DNA of 6,739 bases from a bacterium. Its GTDB lineage: Bacteria > UBA10199 > 2-02-FULL-44-16 > JAAZCA01. The DNA lies in assembly GCA_041648665.1 (NCBI GenBank), contig JBAZOP010000123.1, positions 1 to 6,739 of the forward strand, in the 5' to 3' direction. Below are positions 1 through 4,410 of the stretch, piece by piece. Each line of letters starts with the position of its first letter. Positions within the stretch are counted from its first letter, which is position 1. The translations under genes and the position numbers were made by a program. The notes beneath the pieces were generated by a model, which worked only from the letters and a program-made list of their open reading frames with translations, was not told the origin of the DNA and made no database searches.

Positions 1-356
1 CCAAGCTGGGCGGGGCCAACCTGGAAGGGGCCAACCTCTACGGGGCCAACCTCTACAGGGCCAACCTGGAAGGGGCCAATCTACGCAGGGCCAACCTGGA
101 AGGGGCCAATCTACGCAGGGCCAACCTGGAAGGGGCCAACCTGCAAGGGGCCAACCTGGAAGGGGCCAACCTGCAAGGGGCCAACCTGGAAGGGGCCAAC
201 CTGGAAGGGGCCAACCTCTACGGGGCCAACCTGCGCAGGGCCAACCTGGAAGGGGCCAACCTGCGCAGGGCCAACCTGGAAGGGGCCAACCTCTACGGGG
301 CCAACCTGGAAGGGGCCAACCTCTACGGGGCCACCCTGGAAGGGGTTGAGAGATGA
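1..356 (+). CDS. Pentapeptide-repeat protein, 3' end (5' truncated by window)
   Basis: The frame is open from the left edge to TGA at 354-356. It encodes 22 consecutive five-residue units of the form A-N-L-x-x (15-344), the last one ATLEG, followed by VER and the stop. The A(N/D)Lxx pattern is the hallmark of pentapeptide-repeat proteins, which fold as a right-handed quadrilateral beta-helix with four units per coil; 22 units would give about five and a half coils. The last two positions of each unit are EG, YG, YR, RR or QG, and ANLEG recurs at nearly every second unit. There is no C-terminal domain after the helix. The start and any N-terminal domain lie outside the window. Some family members (Qnr, MfpA) mimic DNA and bind gyrase; nothing here shows that role, so function is unknown. 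The stop overlaps the next start (ATGA), suggesting translational coupling. Confidence 0.88.
   Translation, partial: KLGGANLEGANLYGANLYRANLEGANLRRANLEGANLRRANLEGANLQGANLEGANLQGANLEGANLEGANLYGANLRRANLEGANLRRANLEGANLYGANLEGANLYGATLEGVER
15..344 (+). repeat. 15-bp tandem repeat array coding pentapeptides
   Basis: There are 22 head-to-tail 15-bp units of the form GCC-AAC-CTN-xxx-RGG. The first three codons are almost invariant at DNA level (a few AAT, CTA and CTC variants, one ACC). Codon 4 takes GAA, TAC, CGC or CAA, and codon 5 is GGG or AGG. From about 60 onward most GAA-GGG units alternate with a variable unit, giving a 30-bp higher-order period. Such synonymous-site identity points to recent expansion by slippage or unequal exchange, not ancient conserved repeats. 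Confidence 0.92.
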
Positions 357-694
357 ACACCTATGACATGCTTTGTGACGAGTACGCGCATGAGTGGGGC
401 CTCAGCATGAGCGCCCACCCCGCGCCCGTTCCCGCCCCCGCGCCCGTTGTGGTGCGGCCTGCCGACGATGGCATTGACTACCGTGCCGGGCTGAATGACG
501 TGCGCGGTAAGCTGGACGAGGCCGCCGAGCGGTGGATGTTCTTCCGGCACCTGTTCGCCGGAAAGACGCTGATGCAGAAGCTCGACGTGCTGATCAACTT
601 GGCCGTCGAGGGCGAAGAGAATCCGCGCCTCAGGGCGCTGGTGCGCACGTATGGGCTGGAGCGGGATACCGCAGTCGCAGGGGGTGCATCGTGA
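353..694 (+). CDS. Small hypothetical protein (113 aa)
   Basis: The ATG at 353 overlaps the stop of the pentapeptide gene (ATGA), and the TGA at 692-694 overlaps the next GTG start (GTGA), so this ORF sits in a tightly coupled operon. The protein has a short N-terminal segment, a Pro/Ala/Val-rich linker at about residues 22-35 (APVPAPAPVVV), and a C-terminal charged and probably helical part containing DVRGKLDEAAERWMFFRHLF and LDVLINLAVEGEENPRLRALVRTYGL. It has no signal peptide, membrane segment or catalytic motif that I can recognise. It lies two genes upstream of a RecT-like recombinase, so a role in phage-type DNA metabolism is possible but is inferred only from position. I do not recognise the family. 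The gene itself is well supported by overlaps at both ends. Confidence 0.75.
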   Translation: MNTYDMLCDEYAHEWGLSMSAHPAPVPAPAPVVVRPADDGIDYRAGLNDVRGKLDEAAERWMFFRHLFAGKTLMQKLDVLINLAVEGEENPRLRALVRTYGLERDTAVAGGAS

Positions 695-1029
695 GCATCG
701 AGAGACGGGCATGGATGGAACCGCTGGAAGTGTCAGCGACTATGTGGCCGGAGCACCGCGTTACCGAAACGACGGCGCTGTTTCGAGACATCGCGCTGCG
801 GCTGGAGCGCACGCCGGCGCGCAAGGCGCTCATCTATCCGTTCGACTCGCAGCAAGCCGCCAGACGCGCGCGCAAAAACGTGAGCACGATGTTCCGGGCG
901 CGCATGGGCGGCGGGCGTGTCTCGCTGAGCGTCACCGATTACAATGGCAAGCCTGCGCTGTGGGTGAGGCGCGGGCCGCAGTGGGGCGCGAATGGCGTCC
1001 CGGTAGAGGAGGGAGAGGGAGATGAGTGA
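691..1029 (+). CDS. Small basic hypothetical protein upstream of RecT-like gene (112 aa)
   Basis: The frame is open from 532, but GTG at 691 is preferred: it overlaps the upstream stop (GTGA) and has a G-rich SD-like AGGGGG at 679-684. An internal ATG at 715 is a weaker alternative. The protein has an Arg-rich middle (QQAARRARKNVSTMFRARMGGG) followed by a likely beta-rich stretch (VSLSVTDYNGKPALWVRRGP), and ends in an acidic tail, EEGEGDE. That tail is encoded by the purine-rich ribosome-binding leader of the next gene. The basic helix and its place directly before a RecT-like gene would suit a nucleic-acid-binding accessory protein, but this is inference. No known family is recognised. The last eight bases (ATGAGTGA) overlap the start of the next gene. 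Confidence 0.72.
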   Translation: MSIERRAWMEPLEVSATMWPEHRVTETTALFRDIALRLERTPARKALIYPFDSQQAARRARKNVSTMFRARMGGGRVSLSVTDYNGKPALWVRRGPQWGANGVPVEEGEGDE

Positions 1030-1909
1030 CAAGGCACTCACAGTACAGACCGGGCTAGATTTGCGCTCGCTTGGCGAAGTGCTGGCGCGCAGCGGGTTCT
1101 TTAAGGACACGAAGGACGAAGCCCAGGCTATCGTCAAGGTGCTGGCCGGGCAGGAAATCGGATTCGGGCCGGTGGCTTCGATGACGGGCATCTACATCGT
1201 CAAGGGCAAGGTGTCATTATCGGCGAACCTCATGGGCGCGGCGGTGAAGCGCAGCGGTCGCTACAACTACCGCGTGCTGGAACTCACCGATGAGGCCGCC
1301 GAAATCGAGTTCTATGAGGATGGCAAAGCCATCGGGCGCTCGCGCTTTACGCTCCAGGACGCTCAGAAAGCCGGGCTGAATACCTCGGACAACTCGGACA
1401 ACTGGCGCAAGTATCCGCGCAACATGCTGTTTGCGCGGGCGCTGTCCAATGGTGTGAAGTGGTATTGCCCAGACGTGACAGGTGGACCGGCCTATACGCC
1501 CGACGAGTTAGGCGCGCCGGTGGACGAAGATGGTAACGTCGTAGAAGGCGAGATCATCGAGCGTCCCGCCGCGCCTGTGTATCAGCCGAAGGGCGATCAG
1601 TCGCGCCGCATTCAGACCGGCCCGGTGCAAGCGCCGCCGGAGCCGCCCGACGACGAGCAGCAGGTGCAGCCTCTCAAGCCATCGGAAGTGGACGCGCTGA
1701 TCGAGTACGCCCGTGAGTTGCGCCCCGACCTGGCGGACGCACCACGCGCGCACCTGTCCAACTCGTGCCTCAAAGCGTGCAAGCTGAACCAGTGGACAGA
1801 TCCTATGCCTGGCGGCCTGGACGCGGCGAAGGCGGCGGTTGAGGCCCGCGCGCTGGCGAAGGCACAGGAAGTGCCCGACGAGCCCGCCCGCAATCCCGCG
1901 AAGAAGTGA
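1022..1909 (+). CDS. RecT-family single-strand annealing recombinase (putative)
   Basis: This 295-aa protein resembles phage and prophage proteins annotated as RecT-like recombinases, which coat single-stranded DNA and anneal complementary strands in exonuclease-coupled recombination. Family-typical blocks are visible: GFFKD...AQAIVKVLAGQEIGFGP (residues 25-50), ASMTGIYIVKGKVSLSANL (52-70), RSGRYNYRV (77-85), and a strong C-terminal core block with WRKYPRNMLFARALSNG and VKWYCPDV followed by GGPAYTPDELG (128-164). After residue 165 comes a Pro/Glu-rich linker (about 180-215) and a helical tail (about 218-285) that could be a partner-binding or zinc-less C-terminal domain. The start is supported by the 10-mer GGAGAGGGAG immediately before ATG and by the 8-bp overlap with the upstream gene. 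No RecE or other exonuclease partner lies in this window. The family assignment is from memory of these motifs; annealing activity is inferred. Confidence 0.8.
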   Translation: MSDKALTVQTGLDLRSLGEVLARSGFFKDTKDEAQAIVKVLAGQEIGFGPVASMTGIYIVKGKVSLSANLMGAAVKRSGRYNYRVLELTDEAAEIEFYEDGKAIGRSRFTLQDAQKAGLNTSDNSDNWRKYPRNMLFARALSNGVKWYCPDVTGGPAYTPDELGAPVDEDGNVVEGEIIERPAAPVYQPKGDQSRRIQTGPVQAPPEPPDDEQQVQPLKPSEVDALIEYARELRPDLADAPRAHLSNSCLKACKLNQWTDPMPGGLDAAKAAVEARALAKAQEVPDEPARNPAKK

Positions 1910-1924
1910 TCGCCCTGTCCAACA

Positions 1925-1960
1925 GCCCGCCGTCAACGCGGCGGCGGGCGCTTACTTTTA
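1925..1960 (+). terminator. Terminator-like hairpin after RecT-like gene
   Basis: GCCCGCCG (1925-1932) pairs perfectly with CGGCGGGC (1942-1949) around a 9-nt loop. It is followed by a T-rich but interrupted tract (CTTACTTTTA, 1951-1960). It starts 15 bp after the RecT-like stop codon. The broken T tract makes partial termination more likely than full termination. Confidence 0.55.
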
Positions 1961-1961
1961 C

Positions 1962-1967
1962 GGAGGT
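1962..1967 (+). promoter_or_regulatory. Shine-Dalgarno sequence separated from its start codon
   Basis: GGAGGT is a near-ideal SD, but no start codon with an ORF follows within 15 bp. It lies just before the left palindrome of the inserted element. The next real start is ATG at 2280. If the element is removed, this SD would sit at roughly 9-13 nt from that ATG, depending on the exact boundaries. I infer that it was the original ribosome-binding site of the 2280 gene. Confidence 0.45.
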
Positions 1968-1973
1968 AGCAGT

Positions 1974-2216
1974 CAACTACTCCCCGCTAAAGCGGGGAGC
2001 TTGTCCCTGGCGCTACGCCGCTGAGGGCGCATCCGAGACGTGTGGCGGGTTGACAGCCGCCCGCCAGCCCGAAGACTGGCGCGAGTTGACGGAGGTTAGT
2101 CCGACGGTGGAGATTTTACGCACCGACCGAGTTCCTCGATGCAACCTCATATCGCCAGGTGTTAAGGTGCAAGCCGTTGCTCCACGAGGGAGTGCCTTGT
2201 CACTGATTATACCACA
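1974..2216 (+). ncRNA. Candidate HEARO / IscB omega-RNA-like structured RNA
   Basis: The plus strand folds into an ordered set of helices. They are the left-end hairpin (1980-1999), GGCGG/CCGCC (2044-2048 with 2057-2061), CGCCAG/CTGGCG (2062-2067 with 2076-2081), CGGTG/CACCG (2105-2109 with 2121-2125), and a composite stem of CCTCG/CGAGG (2134-2138 with 2185-2189) continued inward by GCAAC/GTTGC (2141-2145 with 2176-2180). A GGAGG sequence follows at 2221. In intact IscB loci the omega RNA lies upstream of the IscB ORF, so scaffold, then SD, then right end would fit a copy that lost its ORF. The resemblance to HEARO RNA (Rfam RF02033, as I recall) is by architecture and memory only. The alternative is a TnpB-type RNA on the minus strand ending at the 1980-1999 palindrome, whose minus strand reads ...GTAGTTGAC. 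Confidence 0.45.
1980..1999. repeat. Left-end palindrome of the element
   Basis: This is a perfect 8-bp stem, CTCCCCGC/GCGGGGAG, with a TAAA loop. It is preceded by GTCAACTA and followed by CTTG. It shares its loop sequence and C/G-rich stem style with the right-end palindrome at 2241-2260. Confidence 0.85.
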
Positions 2217-2220
2217 GAAA

Positions 2221-2242
2221 GGAGGAAGTCTCGCCTTCCTCC
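2221..2242. repeat. Inner right-end hairpin overlapping an SD
   Basis: GGAGGAAG (2221-2228) pairs perfectly with CTTCCTCC (2235-2242) around the 6-nt loop TCTCGC. The 5' arm is itself a strong Shine-Dalgarno sequence. The 3' arm shares two bases with the neighbouring palindrome at 2241-2260 and runs through the extended stem starting at 2230, so the two folds compete. Confidence 0.8.
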
Positions 2243-2271
2243 CCCGGCTAAAGCCGGGGGTCTCCGGCGAG
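2230..2271. repeat. Right-end palindrome of the element
   Basis: The core stem CCCCCGGC/GCCGGGGG (2241-2248 with 2253-2260) has a TAAA loop. It is extended by CTCGCC (2230-2235) pairing with GGCGAG (2266-2271) across a TTCCT/TCTCC internal loop. The whole 42-nt hairpin ends 8 nt before the ATG at 2280. Confidence 0.85.
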
Positions 2272-2279
2272 TGATTTCT

Positions 2280-2576
2280 ATGAACGCAGAGTTTCGTTAC
2301 CTGAGCAACGGCGAAGTCTGGGCGCTCGACCCAGACGCACCGCACCGCCTCTACACCAGTGCGGGGATCGTGCTTGCCGTGTATCCTGGCACCCATGCCG
2401 GGCACCTCGTGGAAGAGGCCATCACCGACCGCTACTGCTACCCGGCTGGCGACGGCTGGGCGCGGGCGGGTGAGTGTCTCGACGAGAACGGGCTGGAGCG
2501 CTGGAAGTGGCGGCGCGAGTGGATGCCGGTACTGCGCAGTGCGCGCGGCACACGACGGAATGGGAACGGGGAATAG
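2280..2576 (+). CDS. Small hypothetical protein (98 aa)
   Basis: The ORF could start at GTG 2271, but that codon lies at the edge of the element's hairpin, so ATG 2280 (MNAEFRYLSNGEVW) is preferred as the ancestral start. The protein is rich in aromatic residues and looks like a compact alpha/beta fold: YLSNGEVWALD, RLYTSAGIVLAVYPG, EEAITDRYCYPAGDGW, LERWKWRREWMPVLRS, then a basic tail. I see no signal peptide, membrane segment or catalytic motif and do not recognise the family. There is no conventional SD at normal linear spacing upstream of 2280, unlike its neighbours, because the palindromic element occupies that position. The gene may now be poorly translated or use an altered initiation signal. 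Its composition matches the surrounding phage-like genes. Confidence 0.7.
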   Translation: MNAEFRYLSNGEVWALDPDAPHRLYTSAGIVLAVYPGTHAGHLVEEAITDRYCYPAGDGWARAGECLDENGLERWKWRREWMPVLRSARGTRRNGNGE

Positions 2577-2580
2577 GGCA

Positions 2581-2630
2581 ATGAGTGACACTCCCCACGC
2601 CTGAAGGCGGGGGCTTCCGCGCGGGTTTTT
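2581..2630. repeat. Solo IS605-like palindrome / terminator-like hairpin
   Basis: CCCC-A-CGCC (2593-2601) folds back on GGCGGGGG (2606-2613) around a TGAA loop. CTT follows, then a short CCGCGCGG palindrome (2616-2623) and a T5 run (2625-2630 region). The CACTCCCC...GGGGGCTT outline resembles the left-end palindrome at 1980-1999. It sits directly after ATGAGTGA (2581-2588). It could be a remnant end of another element or serve as an intrinsic terminator; the T run favours some terminator activity. Confidence 0.55.
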
Positions 2631-2649
2631 CTGGGTGAGAGAAGAGAGA

Positions 2650-2659
2650 GGAGAGGGAG
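2650..2659 (+). promoter_or_regulatory. Repeated ribosome-binding leader GGAGAGGGAG
   Basis: This exact 10-mer abuts ATG at 2660. The same 10-mer abuts the ATG codons at 1022, 2861 and 3586, and a 9-base version precedes ATG 3597. It acts as the SD and fixes the start choice for these genes. Confidence 0.8.
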
Positions 2660-2848
2660 ATGACTAAGCTGCGGAAACTGATTGGATGGCGACTGTATCT
2701 GGTGCGCGCACGACTGGAAGAGAGGCTTGAGCGCGATTGCCCGGAATGTCTGGGGCGGGGAATCACGCCAGACGACCGCATCTGCCCGGCTTGTAACGGT
2801 CGCGGCTGGCAGCAGTGGCGGTTCGGCTGGAAGTCGGTGAAAGAGTGA
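2660..2848 (+). CDS. DnaJ-type zinc-knuckle microprotein (62 aa)
   Basis: The start is fixed by the GGAGAGGGAG leader directly before ATG. The N-terminal 25 residues are basic and amphipathic (MTKLRKLIGWRLYLVRARLEERLE). Residues 27-34 (CPECLGRG) and 42-49 (CPACNGRG) are two CxxCxGxG motifs, the signature of DnaJ-type zinc binding, here forming a single four-cysteine site. No J domain or other chaperone part is present. Small CxxCxGxG proteins are common in phages and accessory regions, probably as structural zinc folds in nucleic-acid- or protein-binding roles; the specific function here is unknown. It is followed two bases later by the leader of the next gene. The same CxxCxGxG knuckle recurs at the end of the ASCH protein three genes on. 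Confidence 0.8.
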   Translation: MTKLRKLIGWRLYLVRARLEERLERDCPECLGRGITPDDRICPACNGRGWQQWRFGWKSVKE

Positions 2849-2860
2849 GTGGAGAGGGAG

Positions 2861-3589
2861 ATGGCCGAGATGTGGCACTTTATCGCAGACAACAAGCTGC
2901 GTGACGGCTCAGAGCCAGCGCCCGTGGGCGGCATGGAACGCTGGGACGGGCCGGTCGTGTTATGCGGAAGCGGGCTTCACGCTTGCCCGCGGGCGCTCGA
3001 TGCACTGAAATATGCGCCAAGCGGTGCACCAAGCGGAACGATCCAGGTACGGCTGGTATTGCTTTCCGGCATCGTCCTGGCAGATGATGACAAGGCAGCA
3101 GCAAGCGAACGCCACATCCTGGCGAGCGCAGACTGCACCCGTGAACTTCACGAGTTCGCGCTGTGGTGTGCTGAATCCGTGCGTTACCTGATGGTGGATA
3201 GTCGCTCAACTACCGCGTTGACTGTTAAGCGCTCCTGGTTAGACGGTCAAGCGACAGACGACGAGTTGGCCGCAGCCTGGGACGCAGCCTGGGCCGCAGC
3301 CGAGGCCACAGTCAGGGCCGCAGTCGGGGACGCAGCCAGGGCCGCAGCCGAGGCCGCAGCCTGGGCCGCAGCCAGGGACGCAGCCGGGGCCGCAGTCAGG
3401 GCCGCAGTCGGGGACGCAGCCAGGGCCGCAGCCAGGGCCGCAGTCTGGGCCGCAGGCTGGGCCGCAGCCAGGGACGCAGCCGGGGCCGCAGTCTGGGCCG
3501 CAGGCTGGGACGCAGCCTGGGCGGCACAGAACGCCGAGCTGGAGCGCCGCCTGCACGAGAAATTAGGTGGTGAGGGGAGAGGGAGATGA
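2861..3589 (+). CDS. Phage-type protein with conserved N-terminal domain and Ala-rich tetrapeptide array (242 aa)
   Basis: ATG 2861 is preferred over GTG 2849 because the GGAGAGGGAG leader abuts it. Residues 1-115 form a conserved-looking domain (MWHFIADNKLRDG, VVLCGSGLHACPRALDALKYAP, VRLVLLSGIVLADDDKAAASERHILA, RELHEFALWCAESVRYLM) that I recall from many phage and prophage hypothetical proteins; its function is unknown. Residues about 137-220 are 21 tandem four-residue units [A/D]-A-[A/V/G]-[W/R/G/E], probably one long helix. The end, QNAELERRLHEKL, is a typical cap for this protein type. The very C-terminal GGEGRGR is encoded by the ribosome-binding leader of the next gene. Repeat number is likely to vary between relatives. 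No enzyme motif is visible. Frames antisense to the array stay open because of the repeat. Confidence 0.82.
   Translation: MAEMWHFIADNKLRDGSEPAPVGGMERWDGPVVLCGSGLHACPRALDALKYAPSGAPSGTIQVRLVLLSGIVLADDDKAAASERHILASADCTRELHEFALWCAESVRYLMVDSRSTTALTVKRSWLDGQATDDELAAAWDAAWAAAEATVRAAVGDAARAAAEAAAWAAARDAAGAAVRAAVGDAARAAARAAVWAAGWAAARDAAGAAVWAAGWDAAWAAQNAELERRLHEKLGGEGRGR
3269..3520 (+). repeat. 12-bp tandem repeat array coding tetrapeptides (21 units)
   Basis: There are 21 units of 12 bp with consensus G[C/A]C-GCA-G[C/T/G]C-[T/A/G]GG. Codon 4 is TGG eight times, AGG seven, GGG four and GAG twice; CGG is never used. Codon 1 is GCC or GAC, and codon 3 is GCC, GTC or GGC. Units 4-6 recur as units 11-13, and units 15-16 recur as 19-20, showing higher-order duplication. 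The array keeps frame throughout. Confidence 0.92.
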
Positions 3590-3596
3590 GAGGGAG

Positions 3597-4106
3597 ATGA
3601 TCTTCCAACACACATGGCAACAGGTGCTCGACGGCACCAAGACGCAGACGCGGCGGCTACGGGCACAACCGCCTTACGTTGGCCGCACCTACGCCGTGCA
3701 GCCCGGACGCGGCAAGCCCGCTGTTGGTCGCATCCGCATCACAGCCATCCGGCAGCAGCGAGTGCAGGACATCACGGCAGAGGACGCGCTGGCTGAGGGC
3801 TTGGTTTGTCCCGACTGTAACAACGGATGGATAACTGTCTACAGCGCCACTGATATGTTTGGATGCAGTGAGGTTGAGTGCGGGCACGCGGGGCTGATCG
3901 ACGAATACGCTCAGTTATGGGACACCATCCACACAAAACCCGGCACGCGCTGGGCAGATAATCCCCTCGTGTGGGTGCTAGAGTTCGAGCGGGTGGGCGA
4001 GGGTGAAACAGCGTGCTCGAAGTGCGGCGGGGCTGGCACGATTGGCCCTGGCATTTGTTCGCGCTGTGGGGGTGCCGGAGTTGGGTGCGTAAGTGATGAG
4101 AATTAG
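3597..4106 (+). CDS. ASCH-domain protein with extra zinc-binding motifs (169 aa)
   Basis: ATG 3597 follows a GAGAGGGAG leader; upstream in-frame GTG 3567 reads through that leader and is rejected. ASCH domains are beta-barrel RNA/nucleotide-binding folds related to PUA. The typical opening is visible (MIFQHTWQQVLDGTKTQTRRL, residues 1-21), then YAVQPGRGKPAVGRIRITAI (32-51), the DITAEDALAEG helix (58-68), and a closing DEYAQLWDTIH...PLVWVLEFERV (102-133). Between the last two lies an insertion with C71, C74, C90, C95 and H97, a likely zinc ribbon. After the fold comes CSKCGGAG (140-147) and CSRCGGAG (154-161), a DnaJ-type knuckle. Phage ASCH proteins are usually annotated only by fold, so substrate and role are unknown; RNA or modified-nucleotide binding is the reasonable inference. 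Confidence 0.82.
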   Translation: MIFQHTWQQVLDGTKTQTRRLRAQPPYVGRTYAVQPGRGKPAVGRIRITAIRQQRVQDITAEDALAEGLVCPDCNNGWITVYSATDMFGCSEVECGHAGLIDEYAQLWDTIHTKPGTRWADNPLVWVLEFERVGEGETACSKCGGAGTIGPGICSRCGGAGVGCVSDEN

Positions 4107-4141
4107 GATTCTCATAAGCGATACAGGAGGCTGATCTGATC

Positions 4142-4285
4142 ATGCGAGACTTCATCAGATTGTACCGCGCCTACCGCCGCATGTGGCCCGGCGAACCCCG
4201 CTCCTACCATCTCCGCCTAGCCTGGAGCATCGCCCGCACTTTGCAGCGCATCTACGACGAGCAGAGCCGGGAGCATGGCCACTGA
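4142..4285 (+). CDS. Small basic hypothetical protein (47 aa)
   Basis: A strong SD, AGGAGG (4125-4130), precedes ATG 4142 by 11 nt. The ORF runs 47 codons to TGA at 4283-4285. The product (MRDFIRLYRAYRRMWPGEPR, SYHLRLAWSIARTLQRIYDEQ) is basic and aromatic and probably two amphipathic helices. It is the last gene before a strong terminator, which supports it as the end of the rightward operon. I do not recognise a family. Spacing of the SD is slightly long, so the call is moderate. Confidence 0.6.
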   Translation: MRDFIRLYRAYRRMWPGEPRSYHLRLAWSIARTLQRIYDEQSREHGH

Positions 4286-4321
4286 TTTTCCTTCTGCGCA
4301 CAATGCGACTCGCTTTCTGCC

Positions 4322-4354
4322 AGCCCCGCCCTCACCGGCGGGGCTTTTCTTTTT
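4322..4354 (+). terminator. Rho-independent terminator
   Basis: AGCCCCGCC (4322-4330) pairs perfectly with GGCGGGGCT (4337-4345) over a CTCACC loop and is followed by TTTTCTTTTT (4345-4354). It ends the rightward block 36 bp after the 47-aa ORF and lies between convergent genes. On the minus strand the hairpin has no following T run, so it should act mainly in the rightward direction. Confidence 0.9.
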
Positions 4355-4358
4355 GCGC

Positions 4359-4402
4359 GCGTGCATTCATGCCCCGCCCCGCGTGCATTTAGCGCGTGCA
4401 TT
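4359..4402. repeat. Three direct copies of GCGTGCATT
   Basis: GCGTGCATT occurs at 4359-4367, 4381-4389 and 4394-4402, with start-to-start spacings of 22 and 13 bp, in the short gap between the terminator and the convergent minus-strand gene. The core TGCA is palindromic. Spacing is irregular, so a binding-site cluster is possible but unproven. Confidence 0.6.
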
Positions 4403-4410
4403 CCGTGCTT

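Larger units (their letters stand above)
1972..2271. mobile_element. Non-autonomous IS200/IS605-superfamily-like palindrome-bounded element
   Basis: This intergenic insert is about 300 bp and is bounded by two imperfectly related palindromes with the same TAAA loop: CTCCCCGC/GCGGGGAG at 1980-1999 and CCCCCGGC/GCCGGGGG at 2241-2260. Subterminal hairpins of this look, often flanked by a TCAACTAC-like segment as at 1973-1980, are typical of IS200/IS605-superfamily ends mobilised by the TnpA HUH transposase. I see no target-site duplication, as expected for this superfamily. There is no tnpA, tnpB or iscB ORF inside, so the element could move only in trans. GTGA lies at 2271-2274 at the right edge; HEARO elements were described as integrating beside ATGA or GTGA (recalled, not checked). 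Exact boundaries are uncertain by several bases at each end. Confidence 0.6.

Noticed and set aside
15..344. CRISPR array
   Set aside because: The 15-bp units are contiguous with no spacers and encode A-N-L-x-x in frame, so this is a coding tandem repeat.
532..690. Upstream extension of the 112-aa gene to ATG 532
   Set aside because: It would overlap the preceding gene by over 160 bp in another frame; the GTGA overlap at 691 is the pattern used by neighbouring genes.
1508..1936. Open frame of 142 codons on the minus strand opposite the RecT-like gene
   Set aside because: It lies inside a clearly conserved plus-strand gene, has an Arg/Leu-rich composition typical of antisense GC-rich frames, and no recognisable domain.
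1906..2274. Plus-strand frame of 122 codons across the element
   Set aside because: It runs through both palindromes and the structured interior, has no SD at its start and no protein-like composition; the RNA or mobile-element reading explains the region better.
3239..3556. Minus-strand frame coding a Cys-Gly-Pro repeat protein
   Set aside because: It is the antisense shadow of the 12-bp array; regular repeats keep several frames open. No SD or family supports it.
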